Source of the DNA: Halobacillus sp. BBL2006
GTDB lineage: Bacteria; Bacillota; Bacilli; Bacillales; Halobacillaceae
DNA: 40,355 bases
Assembly: GCF_000786645.1 (NCBI RefSeq)
Contig: NZ_JRNX01000018.1
Span: 1-40,355 of the forward strand
Reading direction: 5' to 3'
A model generated the notes under the pieces. The model was given only the letters and a program-made list of their open reading frames with translations. It made no database searches and was not told where the DNA came from. Each line of letters opens with the position of its first letter. Position 1 is the first letter of the stretch. The position numbers and the translations under genes are program-made. Shown here piece after piece: positions 23,982 through 32,169 of this stretch.

Positions 23982-24346
23982 GAGACCACCTCAGCGATCA
24001 CATTCATGAATCGCGGATCTTGAAGGTTTGGTTGAACGCTTTTCACGTTATACCTTTGCCCTTCGTAGCCTCTGGCATCGATGGAGATGAAATGTTTGTT
24101 GGAGGGTGTAAAATCTTCATGCGGGTCTCGAATCACAATGGTGATGTCTGAAAGTGTTCCATTTGCTTTTGCTTGTTCCAGATCACGCATCCACACCTCA
24201 TCAATTTTCGCCCAACATTGATAGATCGTTTCCTTTTCCTGTTGTCCAGGTTCAGGTCCTTCTTTCGGAACAAACTTATAAAAAGCAACCGGAGTGCGGA
24301 GCTCCCCTGAATGGACTCTTGGAGGCTTATATTTAAACTCCCGCAT
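23978..24346 (-). CDS. Head closure / head-tail adaptor protein
   Basis: 122 residues from the ATG at 24344-24346 with AAGGTGAT upstream (a TTG nine codons earlier lacks a site). SGELRTPVAFYKFVP and CWAKIDEVWMRDLEQAK are characteristic of the SPP1 gp16-like head-closure family. It sits on the connector and opens for DNA exit. Confidence 0.85.
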   Translation of the reverse strand: MREFKYKPPRVHSGELRTPVAFYKFVPKEGPEPGQQEKETIYQCWAKIDEVWMRDLEQAKANGTLSDITIVIRDPHEDFTPSNKHFISIDARGYEGQRYNVKSVQPNLQDPRFMNVIAEVVS

Positions 24347-24632
24347 CCGTATCACCTTCTTTTGCAAACTCAATGTCCAGCCCTAGAGAAGTAATTTCAT
24401 GCAAGAAGTTAGTATCGAAGTATTCGAGCGCGTCGTTGTATGCGTATCGCGCCCGTTCGAATACTAACTCTTTTGCTCTATCGTTCTCATCTATAGAGAA
24501 CTCCCCACACTTCGCTTTAATGGCTGCCAATGAAGATTTTAATAAACTTTCTAAGTTTCTATCTTCACTACCATGGGAGATGTGCATCCGCTCTTTAAAC
24601 TCAAACAAAATTGTTGGTGTGATTTGATCCAA
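24333..24632 (-). CDS. Head-tail connector (gp6/gp15-like)
   Basis: 99 residues from a TTG with AAAGGGGATG upstream. Mostly helical: ILFEFKERMHISHGSEDRNL and LVFERARYAYNDALEYFD are typical of the Phage_connect_1 family that docks under the portal. It overlaps the next gene by 14 bp. Confidence 0.85.
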   Translation of the reverse strand: MDQITPTILFEFKERMHISHGSEDRNLESLLKSSLAAIKAKCGEFSIDENDRAKELVFERARYAYNDALEYFDTNFLHEITSLGLDIEFAKEGDTDAGV

Positions 24633-24646
24633 TCACATCATCCCCT

Positions 24647-25807
24647 TTAGGCGGAAGTAGTTGTTGTGGTAGTTGAATCGCTATTAAGAGAAAGATCATA
24701 CACTTGAGAAGTATATTTATCTTTCGGTTTACCTGTGGCAAATTGTTTAGCAATGTAAAGAGTAGCATCTTCCATAGCCATTGTTTCTTCAAACTTCTTG
24801 ATAGGTTCAGTCCCACCCATAGCTGCAATATATTCGCCTCTAACAAAGAAAACTGCTTTACCTTGCGGTACGAATACAGATTCGCTCATAATCGGGTTGA
24901 ATGGAAGATTTGTAACATAAACACCGTTAGCATTTTGAGTTGTTGCGGCAGCTTGTACTTTAAAAGTATCAAATGGGTTTGTAACCATTACAACTTTACC
25001 AGCAATTTTCTTTGGTTCGTCTGCATCTGTACCATCACCTTTTAACTTCTTAGCAAGTAATGACACAACACCTTCCAATTCATTGATTGTAGTACGACCT
25101 GGCTCGAATGTTAGAGTTCCAGCAGATGTTTTGTCAGGGTAGACACCGTCCACAACACTACCAGCAGGGTCTTTAAGCAAGCCAATTGGTTGATTTTTAC
25201 CTGTACCAGCTACAAAACCTTTTTCCAAACCGACTGCCATAGCTTCTGTAATCATAGTACGGACATAACGTTCAATCCATACAGGTCCAAGTTTAAGCAT
25301 GTCATTGGCCAGTGGGATGAAAGCTGTTAATTTGAGTTGGCTGATTGATTCTTTGCGGAAAGTCGCATTTAATTGCCCTTTGATTCCATCAAATAAAGGT
25401 CCCCATACAGCAGCACCTTCAGGATCTCCATAAATAAATTCTGTAACTGCCCCTAAATTCTGAAGCCCTAACTGTTGTAAGATCGGGTGAGTGGAAACTA
25501 AATCTTCAAAAACACGTTCCTGGGTTTCTTTTGGAAGTGTTTCAGTATCTTTAAAACCACCATCTTCCACAACAGCGTTAAAGAATTCCATCTCTTGACT
25601 AGTTAGTACATTTTGACCTCTGGATTGTAGAATGGAACGGTCAGAAATTTGAGTGTTTACATTGCTCATGATGTCGTTTTGAACATCATCAGCCAACGCC
25701 TCCATCATTGCATTTAAAGCCTCAGACTGTGCGTTTTCGTCGCCTTCTTGTACAGCTGCAGCAAAAGCAGCTTTCTTCTCTTCGAAATTGGTAAATTTAA
25801 TCGGCAT
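24647..25807 (-). CDS. Major capsid protein, HK97 fold
   Basis: 386 residues. N-terminal helical scaffold-like segment (to about 75, with ALADDVQNDIMSN), then LTSQEMEFFNAVVEDGGF and ETLPKETQERVFEDLVSTHP at the start of the mature capsid domain, and GAVTEFIYGDPEGAAVWGPL further on. The delta segment is probably removed by the adjacent ClpP-like protease. It ends in Ser, six Thr, Ser-Ala after SLNSDS, the same tail as in the major tail protein. Confidence 0.93.
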   Translation of the reverse strand: MPIKFTNFEEKKAAFAAAVQEGDENAQSEALNAMMEALADDVQNDIMSNVNTQISDRSILQSRGQNVLTSQEMEFFNAVVEDGGFKDTETLPKETQERVFEDLVSTHPILQQLGLQNLGAVTEFIYGDPEGAAVWGPLFDGIKGQLNATFRKESISQLKLTAFIPLANDMLKLGPVWIERYVRTMITEAMAVGLEKGFVAGTGKNQPIGLLKDPAGSVVDGVYPDKTSAGTLTFEPGRTTINELEGVVSLLAKKLKGDGTDADEPKKIAGKVVMVTNPFDTFKVQAAATTQNANGVYVTNLPFNPIMSESVFVPQGKAVFFVRGEYIAAMGGTEPIKKFEETMAMEDATLYIAKQFATGKPKDKYTSQVYDLSLNSDSTTTTTTSA

Positions 25808-25808
25808 T

Positions 25809-26603
25809 TTACAAACCTCCGTTTTTAGTTAGATTTAAAAAGAGCTTACTCAGATTCTGTGTTTTGGCAACAGGTTCCGGAGTAGGCTCAGGTTTTGGTT
25901 CTTTATTCACTTGTGGCTTAGCATTCGCTGAATACTTAGCAATGAGTTTGTCTTTGAAGTTCTCATATTCCTCTTCTTCTTCATCCTCATCGTCGTCAAC
26001 GTCTTCTAATTCCTGAATCTCAATCTCTTCTCCTACGACATCAGCAAGACCAAACGCGACCGCTTCATCAGCTGTCATAAACGTTTCATCATCAAGCAAC
26101 TGCTCCAGCTCTTCTTCTTCTCCGACAAAACGTTTCTTGTAGGAGGCGGCAAGGGCTGTATCAATCTTACGTAGTGTAGTCGCTGTCTTATCGAAGGCAG
26201 CTGCATTCCCAAAGCCAAAGGTAGAAGCTCTATGAATCATCATCATCGTGTTTTCAGGCATAATGATTTGATCCCCTGCCATGGCAATGACAGACGCTGC
26301 ACTTGCCGCTATACCATCGATGTGAACAACAATTTCAGCTTTATGACTCTTTAGCAAATTGCCGATGGCCACTCCTTCGAATGCGGATCCTCCTGGAGAA
26401 TTAATGTGAACATGGATTTTCTCAGCATCAACCCCGTTCAATTTACGACGAAGGCTATCTGCATTGTTTTCACTGAAAAAGAATCCACCAATAGGACCGT
26501 AAATATATAAGGAATATTCCTTACCGTCTTCCTTTGCTTCAAAACGGATATCTGTTTTCTTCGTCATCATGTTCATGACTTGATCTTTGAGTTCTTTTGT
26601 CAC
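25809..26603 (-). CDS. Head maturation protease (ClpP/S14 family)
   Basis: 264 residues from a GTG that overlaps the portal stop (GTGA). ClpP-type fold with HINSPGGSAFEG near 65-76, catalytic Ser101 in GIAASAAS and His124 in MMIHRAS, and GLADVV near 192. An acidic linker (about 200-225) and Pro-rich tail follow. It cleaves the capsid delta domain and scaffold. Confidence 0.92.
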   Translation of the reverse strand: MTKELKDQVMNMMTKKTDIRFEAKEDGKEYSLYIYGPIGGFFFSENNADSLRRKLNGVDAEKIHVHINSPGGSAFEGVAIGNLLKSHKAEIVVHIDGIAASAASVIAMAGDQIIMPENTMMMIHRASTFGFGNAAAFDKTATTLRKIDTALAASYKKRFVGEEEELEQLLDDETFMTADEAVAFGLADVVGEEIEIQELEDVDDDEDEEEEEYENFKDKLIAKYSANAKPQVNKEPKPEPTPEPVAKTQNLSKLFLNLTKNGGL

Positions 26604-27733
26604 TCGTTCTCACCCCCTTTAAGTGTCTTCATCTCTTGATAGTTCTTCGTGATGATATGTTTATCAAGCATTGGATCGCTGGATGGTTCAAAGCCTGCCT
26701 CTTCACGTACTTCATTACCTGTAAAGGTTCCTGATGCAACCAGCTTATCTATGCTGGAAGCAAGATCAAACAAGTTGCTGTAAGAGATGCGACGAATATC
26801 CATCCGCTTCCCTTCCAAGAACTCCTTCTTTGTAAAGAGCTTCGCATTCAGTTCATCCGCAATCTTTTTATTCAGGGGATCGATACAGAAGGTCATATAG
26901 TTTCGGGTCTGTTTTTCAACATCAGCCATTTCTCCATGGATGAGCGCCGGAGGTATTCCGAGCGCAATGGCTACGTGATCCAGAAACCCATTTGTTACTT
27001 TATTGATTTCATCGACGCTTTCACCCTGAATAGCATTCGATTGTTCGTTGTATGTGAATCCTTTTTGTTGCGGTACGATGGCCACTGACTTATCAGAGAT
27101 GGCTTTATACATTCGATCGATAAAGTTTTGAAGTCTTGATCTCGACTCTTCATCTTTCATACCAATACTTTCGATATCTACCGTGGCACGAATCTGGTTT
27201 TTCCGCTTCTGGAATTCAACCATTCGACCGAACACTTCACCGTAATCGGCGTACAAACCATCAATAAGCTTCGCAAGATTTTCATTTGCATATTCCAAGT
27301 AAATAACGTCCTGCATTTTAAATGGTCGGCTATAGGTATAGTTTTTGACTGTGACACCTGTGAAGATGTCCTCGACTAATCCATACTCGTTTCTTATAAA
27401 GTCATCCGCAACCAGAAGATCTTGAGTATCTGACTGTATGATTAAACACTCATTGTCATAGACCAGCTTGTTAATCACCTTTTGCCAAAATACACTGGCG
27501 CTCATATTCGGATTCGGTCGCACATTGAACCGGTAATACATTTCATCTTTGATTGTCTTCCGGTCCTTTTTGACTCTAAACTCAGATTGACTAATAGTTC
27601 TTGCAATCATGTTTACGCAAGTTTGAATAGCCAGCCGCTTCATATGCGTTCGAGTCGATGCTTCTTCAAGCAGTTCCAAATCCATCATGAAGTCGAGCTC
27701 TTTACTCTTACTAAAGAAATCTAATAATCCCAA
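26600..27733 (-). CDS. Portal protein, HK97 type
   Basis: 377 residues from a TTG with GGGGTGAG upstream. NPNMSASVFWQKVINKLVYD and ALGIPPALIHGE are family-typical portal patterns. It forms the dodecameric ring through which terminase pumps DNA. Placed between terminase and protease as expected. Confidence 0.93.
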   Translation of the reverse strand: MGLLDFFSKSKELDFMMDLELLEEASTRTHMKRLAIQTCVNMIARTISQSEFRVKKDRKTIKDEMYYRFNVRPNPNMSASVFWQKVINKLVYDNECLIIQSDTQDLLVADDFIRNEYGLVEDIFTGVTVKNYTYSRPFKMQDVIYLEYANENLAKLIDGLYADYGEVFGRMVEFQKRKNQIRATVDIESIGMKDEESRSRLQNFIDRMYKAISDKSVAIVPQQKGFTYNEQSNAIQGESVDEINKVTNGFLDHVAIALGIPPALIHGEMADVEKQTRNYMTFCIDPLNKKIADELNAKLFTKKEFLEGKRMDIRRISYSNLFDLASSIDKLVASGTFTGNEVREEAGFEPSSDPMLDKHIITKNYQEMKTLKGGENE

Positions 27734-27746
27734 ACTTTCTCACCCC

Positions 27747-29381
27747 CTAAAAAGAAATATCTGCTAAGTAGAAATCGACATCCTCTTCCAGTACATCATC
27801 GGCTTTCCATAACGCATGAATGAAAGCTTGAAACCCGTCCGTCTTGCGCCTGAACTCATCCTTTTTCAAGTACTCCTTATTGCCGTCCTTTTTAATTCGG
27901 ACATACACGTTGTTGGTGTACCAGCGCATCAACGGATTATCGTCAAAGATGATGTTATGTTTAGCAAACATCGTCTCTACTCGTGGAGCTAGAAGAGAGT
28001 GAATCGCTTTCGGATTTCGAATATATTCAAGCTCGAACCCTTCCGCTTCAAGAGCTGTTTTAACAAGGTCGAGACGGAAAGTATCCGCAATGATTTTTGT
28101 AAGTCCGTACTTCTCTCTCATGTCTACAAACCAATTCACGATATGTTTAATATCAATGACTGGCTCATCAACAATGGTGAGAAGTCCTTTTTCTTCCCAC
28201 TCACGGATCGGCGCTTTCAGATTCACTTTGTCCAGAAAGCCTTTACGCACATAAGAATGAGTCTTCCAGACGTAATCCTCGCCATCTTTAAATAAAATAC
28301 CGACAGCTGCGAAGTCCTTGATACTGGCGAAGTCTAAACCGCCCACACAAGTACGATGCTCCAACTCTGGAAAAGGTCGATTCGTAGCAAGAATGTCTTC
28401 CCATGCTGCTACCGTCTTAGCAAGATCCACTTCAGGGAGATTCATACGCTTGGTCATAAATTCTTCACGGTTTGACGGATCGTTCGCCAGGTCCTGATAT
28501 TCTTCCTGCACGATGTAGAACAGCTCTTCCGCATAATCACTTCTTGGTTCACAGAACATCGGATTCGCTTTTTCCCAGTTGCTCTTCTCCTTGACTTCTT
28601 CCTCATCGTCAAGCTTACAGATGAACGGAAAGAGAGAGTCATTCGTCTCTTTTCCATCCAGGATGTTTTGAGCACGTTCTTTCATCTTGTCGAGGAAACC
28701 TTCCCTGACATATCCATCCGTGCCAATAAAAAATTCTCTAGGATTCTTGACTTTACCAAGGCCACTAGAGAATACACGAACCACTTCGTTCGTTTCATAT
28801 TGGTGGATCTCATCATAAATCACACAACCATCTCGAAGACCGTCCTTTGTACTCGCATTAGACGTGCGGTACTTGACGATACTTTTGGTTGCATTGTTCT
28901 TGATCTCCACTTTTGTTTTGTAGAACAGCTCTTCCAGTACTTCGTGAGCTTCAATCGTGTCATACATCTCAGTAAAAGACGTCTTCGCCTGATCCTCTGA
29001 GTTAGCCACAATTGAGACATTGTATCGAGAAATATTATGAAGTTCACTGGACAGGTAGTGAGTAACAACAGTAATCAAACCGTTCTTCCCTCCACCACGT
29101 CCCATCATGATCAGGAACTTTCGAAAGTAGTTTCGGTCCGTATTCTTATAAAACAAGAAGATAAAAGCCACAACGAACTTCTGGAAGTCTTCAAGAGGGA
29201 AGTACCACTTCTCCGCAAACTTGATGCAATTCTCAATTTGAACATCATCGAAGTATACATCCTCCCGAGATAGCACCTGGTTTTCTAAATACTCGATCAG
29301 TTGAATGCGCTCTTTGTTCAACTTGATCTTCCCAGATCGGTACTGCCGGATGTAAGCTTCAACGTATTTGTTCTTGATCAT
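27747..29381 (-). CDS. Terminase large subunit
   Basis: 544 residues: N-terminal packaging ATPase with the variant Walker A MGRGGGKNG (about 93-101) and Walker B VIYDEIHQYE near 190, then a C-terminal RNase H-like nuclease with VGGLDFASIKDFAA and later IIADTFRLDL as candidate metal-binding Asp sites. HK97/P27-associated type. It overlaps the small-subunit gene by 4 bp (ATGA). Confidence 0.95.
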   Translation of the reverse strand: MIKNKYVEAYIRQYRSGKIKLNKERIQLIEYLENQVLSREDVYFDDVQIENCIKFAEKWYFPLEDFQKFVVAFIFLFYKNTDRNYFRKFLIMMGRGGGKNGLITVVTHYLSSELHNISRYNVSIVANSEDQAKTSFTEMYDTIEAHEVLEELFYKTKVEIKNNATKSIVKYRTSNASTKDGLRDGCVIYDEIHQYETNEVVRVFSSGLGKVKNPREFFIGTDGYVREGFLDKMKERAQNILDGKETNDSLFPFICKLDDEEEVKEKSNWEKANPMFCEPRSDYAEELFYIVQEEYQDLANDPSNREEFMTKRMNLPEVDLAKTVAAWEDILATNRPFPELEHRTCVGGLDFASIKDFAAVGILFKDGEDYVWKTHSYVRKGFLDKVNLKAPIREWEEKGLLTIVDEPVIDIKHIVNWFVDMREKYGLTKIIADTFRLDLVKTALEAEGFELEYIRNPKAIHSLLAPRVETMFAKHNIIFDDNPLMRWYTNNVYVRIKKDGNKEYLKKDEFRRKTDGFQAFIHALWKADDVLEEDVDFYLADISF

Positions 29382-29713
29382 ATCAAGTCAGCTTTAGAGC
29401 GCGTATTTTTTTCCTGAGTTTCACTTTCAGCAGGTGCAGCCTTTAAGCCAAGAGCATCCAAGATCTTCAGCATCCGATCATTGGTTTTGTGAAGGTCGTT
29501 TATGGAGGGGTTTGATTTCGGGCCATGCATCCCCGACACCTTAATTCCGTTGTCTTCGATGTCATCAACCAAGTTACACTTCAAATCCCAAAGAGAAAGG
29601 TAGTCTTGAATCAGATCACTGTAATGATTCCCTTGAATTGTCTTCCCTTCAAGCTGTTCATTCAGATCCTTTTCAATTCTTTTCCTCAAAGTAGATCGTT
29701 TGATTTTGGCCAT
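29378..29713 (-). CDS. Terminase small subunit, P27 family
   Basis: 111 residues from the ATG at 29711-29713, which has GGAGGGAG upstream. HYSDLIQDYLSLWDLKCNLV and GPKSNPSINDLHKTNDRML are diagnostic of the P27 family (Listeria, Bacillus and Lactococcus cos phages). It recognises the packaging site. Confidence 0.9.
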   Translation of the reverse strand: MAKIKRSTLRKRIEKDLNEQLEGKTIQGNHYSDLIQDYLSLWDLKCNLVDDIEDNGIKVSGMHGPKSNPSINDLHKTNDRMLKILDALGLKAAPAESETQEKNTRSKADLI

Positions 29714-29849
29714 CAATCTCCCTCCCTTCTATTTCAAGTTATTTCCAATTAGTTATTATCGCGCAAATAGGGGTATAAATCTGGGAAATCGACCCCCCTC
29801 CCCGTTCCCTAGACTTAAAATATTTTTGGAAATTTTTGATGGGGGGGTG
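29714..29849. other. Non-coding stretch before terminase; candidate cos region
   Basis: 136 bp between HNH and terminase genes with no convincing frame. It contains GACCCCCCTCCCCG-type C blocks at about 29791-29804 and a G7 run just before 29850, separated by AT-rich sequence. HNH and P27-terminase phages often carry cos with short GC-rich 3' overhangs here, so this is where I would look for it. Confidence 0.4.
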
Positions 29850-30170
29850 TCACCATTTCTCATCATCCCACTTAGCTTGTTTCTTTCTCAACCAGAACCG
29901 ATCATGTTTATCATTATGGCATCGAACACATAAGGTCTCACAGTTATCTTCATTCAATGCAAGATGAGGATGTGTGTAGATCTCTTTGATGTGGTCAACA
30001 TCTAATCGCTTATGCTTATTTGGATCATGGTAATCGGTATAGACTTTGCCTTGACGTTTACATTCCTGACACTCATAGTTGTCACGGATCAAGACTCTTT
30101 GCCTTACCTCTTGCCAAGCATGTGACTTATAGAACTTGCGCTTCTGTTCTTTGGTTTTATATTCAGCCAT
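29850..30170 (-). CDS. HNH endonuclease of the packaging module
   Basis: 106 residues. Zinc ribbon Cys pairs (CQECKRQG and CVRCHNDKH) bracket LDVDHIKEI with the catalytic His, and NEDNCETLC supplies the Asn. This is the standard HNH protein next to P27-type terminase; it is needed for cos cleavage in some phages. Its ATG overlaps the stop of a mini-gene. Confidence 0.92.
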   Translation of the reverse strand: MAEYKTKEQKRKFYKSHAWQEVRQRVLIRDNYECQECKRQGKVYTDYHDPNKHKRLDVDHIKEIYTHPHLALNEDNCETLCVRCHNDKHDRFWLRKKQAKWDDEKW

Positions 30171-30259
30171 TAGTTCTTCAGCTTCCTATACCTTTTGTTT
30201 GTGTGGTATCTACCTGTTGGACTAACGATGTTAATTAGACCAAGCATGAATGTAGTCAT
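30170..30259 (-). CDS. Possible 29-residue leader ORF
   Basis: ATG at 30257-30259 with GAGGTG upstream; its TAA overlaps the HNH ATG (TAATG), suggesting translational coupling. Product begins with a hydrophobic part (MTTFMLGLINIV) and turns basic. May be a real small gene or just a leader. The remainder of 30260-30381 shows no gene. Confidence 0.4.
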   Translation of the reverse strand: MTTFMLGLINIVSPTGRYHTNKRYRKLKN

Positions 30260-30381
30260 TGCTCACACCTCATTACTCTGTTGATCTCCTCTACACTCCC
30301 ACCCCTGTGCAATCCTTATCACAAGACTCTGTTAGCCTGGTAACTAAATCATTGAGAAGATAATGTCCCTTTAATCCGAAG

Positions 30382-30454
30382 CACCCTCGGCAGGCATTGA
30401 ACCTGCAACGACTACATTAACATTGTAGCGCTCTACCATTTGAGCTACGAGGAT
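30382..30454 (-). tRNA. tRNA-Asn (GTT)
   Basis: Folds as a full cloverleaf on the minus strand: acceptor ATCCTCG with CGAGGGT (one T-G pair), D arm GCTC/GAGC, anticodon arm CTACA/TGTAG with loop ATGTTAA giving anticodon GTT, T arm GCAGG/CCTGC with loop TTCAATG. Discriminator G; CCA is not encoded. It lies between RinA and the HNH/terminase genes and is phage-borne rather than a host attachment site here. Confidence 0.85.
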
Positions 30455-30455
30455 A

Positions 30456-30498
30456 TATAAAAAGCCACTCATCGTCGCATCATACGATAAGTGGCTTT
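30456..30498 (-). terminator. Strong terminator after the RinA-like gene
   Basis: AAAGCCACT and AGTGGCTTT pair, and the inner ATCGT and ACGAT pair again with an 8-base loop; T5 and further T/A follow on the minus strand. It precedes the tRNA 5' end. It isolates the early/middle region from the late region. 30499-30572 shows no gene. Confidence 0.85.
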
Positions 30499-30572
30499 GA
30501 GAAAGTTTCAGTTTTCCTACGATACTATATTACCACGTTCTATCGACCCAAAAGTGCAAAGATAGTGCAAAC

Positions 30573-31013
30573 TTATCTCCATCCTAATTCATCAATGGTG
30601 GTCAATACTATCTCGTCTCTCCAGTAGAATGCTTGCCTTCGGCTTATGTTCAGCTCTCTAGCAATACCATCCCATGTTAGATCCTTAGTCTTTGACCAAT
30701 ACCTAAGCTTAGCTAACCTCTTATGAGTATCAGGTAATGCACTATAGACTCGATTGATTGCATCAGCCACCTCAGTTAAATACTTCAGCTGCTTGTTTGT
30801 TGTGAGTCTTGTTACAATCCTTCCTGTTGGATCTCCAGGGTTCTTAGCTGAGTTAGCACCTTTGACAATTGTTTTATCTTCGGGATCCTCATCGAATGGA
30901 GTTTCAATCTGTTCTCGCAACCTTGCTATCTCTCGAAGTGTTTCATGGTAGTTGAACCATTCATATTCTGTTTTCTTAAATGTAATCTTCTTTGGCTCAA
31001 TTTTATAGCTCAT
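30573..31013 (-). CDS. RinA-family late gene activator
   Basis: 146 residues. The C-terminal part AKLRYWSKTKDLTWDGIA followed by ELNISRRQAFYWRDEI is a sigma-region-4-like helix-turn-helix of the RinA type, which activates packaging/late genes in staphylococcal phages. Its position at the end of the middle region, directly before packaging genes, agrees. Targets are not visible. Confidence 0.85.
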   Translation of the reverse strand: MSYKIEPKKITFKKTEYEWFNYHETLREIARLREQIETPFDEDPEDKTIVKGANSAKNPGDPTGRIVTRLTTNKQLKYLTEVADAINRVYSALPDTHKRLAKLRYWSKTKDLTWDGIARELNISRRQAFYWRDEIVLTTIDELGWR

Positions 31014-31025
31014 CTCTTCCTCCTT

Positions 31026-31439
31026 TTAACCCTGTCTGTTTCCATCAGCAATGTCTTGCCTTACTCTATACTTCAACGAGTTAATCTCTTCTCGTACTGT
31101 TTCAGTTGCATTCTGCCAACGCTTCCAGCTTCTGAAGTAATCCGCTTCTGTCTTTCTCAATTCAATTACAGCTAATTCTGCCTTTTGTTGTTTATACTTC
31201 TCAGCTTCAAGGTATGCTTCATTATAAATTTGCTTACGAGCTGCATAGATCTCTTTGTACTGGCCAGCAAACTCAGCAGCTAACTCTCCAATGAAATATA
31301 GTTGTTTGGATTTTAATTCGATGAGCTTCACTCGCATCTGGTCTGGAACACGATCGATTGCCTTCTGGTATCTTTTGATCTCTGTTAAGTATTCTTGGAT
31401 GTAGTCTCTATTCTTATCACGAGGACTAGTGTCCAGCAT
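31026..31439 (-). CDS. Helical phage protein, 137 residues
   Basis: Almost entirely helical and charged (KRYQKAIDRVPDQMRVKLIE; AEKYKQQKAELAVIELRK). No zinc or membrane motif. Overlaps the 43-residue gene upstream by 14 bp. Family unknown; small helical proteins upstream of RinA are common. Confidence 0.65.
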   Translation of the reverse strand: MLDTSPRDKNRDYIQEYLTEIKRYQKAIDRVPDQMRVKLIELKSKQLYFIGELAAEFAGQYKEIYAARKQIYNEAYLEAEKYKQQKAELAVIELRKTEADYFRSWKRWQNATETVREEINSLKYRVRQDIADGNRQG

Positions 31440-31557
31440 CCAGCCGCTCCTTGTATTTGATTAGCTCATCATCACTCATTTTTTCATACACTTCTCGATT
31501 CCATCTCCCACGCCAGGCTAACTCATCGATGATCTCTTCACGTTTACTTTGGTCCAT
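31426..31557 (-). CDS. BH0509-like small protein, 43 residues
   Basis: ATG at 31555-31557. Product has the pattern REEIIDELAWRGRWNREVYE then MSDDELIKYKERL, resembling the BH0509 family of short Bacillus phage proteins. Overlaps neighbours at both ends by 14 bp. Function unknown. Confidence 0.6.
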   Translation of the reverse strand: MDQSKREEIIDELAWRGRWNREVYEKMSDDELIKYKERLDAGH

Positions 31558-31834
31558 TAGGATTCACACCCACATAAGCAACTGATTCGACTTGTTTGCT
31601 ATTAGGATAATAGAATCTTGCATGGGTTTTCTTAGACCACTTCTCAATTTCATCCAGGTGAACGATTACTGAGACATGATCTTCTTTTTCAGTTACCGTG
31701 AAAAATCTTTGCAGTATATCCTCATATTCTTTCAATTCCTCTTTCATATCTTCATAACGTTCAAGAGTCATAGTAACTGCTTCGCAATTGTTATATCCAA
31801 CCGGCATCTTGCCTGTTCCATATTCTAACGGCAT
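31544..31834 (-). CDS. Hypothetical phage protein, 96 residues
   Basis: Contains TLERYEDMKEELKEYEDILQ, a likely helix, and a beta C-terminal part HARFYYPNSKQVESVAYVGV. GAGATGG site upstream. Overlaps the DUF1599-like gene by 10 bp. No family recognised. Confidence 0.65.
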   Translation of the reverse strand: MPLEYGTGKMPVGYNNCEAVTMTLERYEDMKEELKEYEDILQRFFTVTEKEDHVSVIVHLDEIEKWSKKTHARFYYPNSKQVESVAYVGVNPNGPK

Positions 31835-32169
31835 CTTACCATCTCCTTTGTTTTATCAAGAGCGACTCCTATTGAATCACCAGCTACTTCAGTATCTTTC
31901 TCAGAACGTTTCTTTAATTCAATTACTGTCATGACAGCATAATTGGCTAAGTCTAAAAGAGTATCTTCTTTGCTCTCATCTTTGACAGCAGCCTTACTAT
32001 TTATTAATGACTTGAAGCGGTTAAGTTTATCTTCCAGTCGAATGGCAGAGGATATCTCTCCATATTCTCCAAACTGTTTACCGAAGCTATCTCCATAGTC
32101 TTGGTTCTTCTGCTTATAAGTTTGATGCAAAAGGTCTAATAAATCGGAATGAGCTTTCATTTTGTTCAT
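31825..32169 (-). CDS. DUF1599-like protein (nucleotide-modification-associated)
   Basis: 114 residues: HQTYKQKNQDYGDSFGKQF and DTLLDLANYAVMTVIELK match the DUF1599/Nmad1 type, small helical proteins related to the MazG-like fold and linked to modified nucleotides in some phages. Here the wider set of hypermodification enzymes is missing. ATGA overlap with the zinc-finger gene upstream. Confidence 0.7.
   Translation of the reverse strand: MNKMKAHSDLLDLLHQTYKQKNQDYGDSFGKQFGEYGEISSAIRLEDKLNRFKSLINSKAAVKDESKEDTLLDLANYAVMTVIELKKRSEKDTEVAGDSIGVALDKTKEMVRCR

Noticed and set aside
24601-24660. Programmed frameshift at the end of the capsid gene
   Set aside because: The +1 frame adds only about 17 codons that overlap the next gene and have no recognisable domain.
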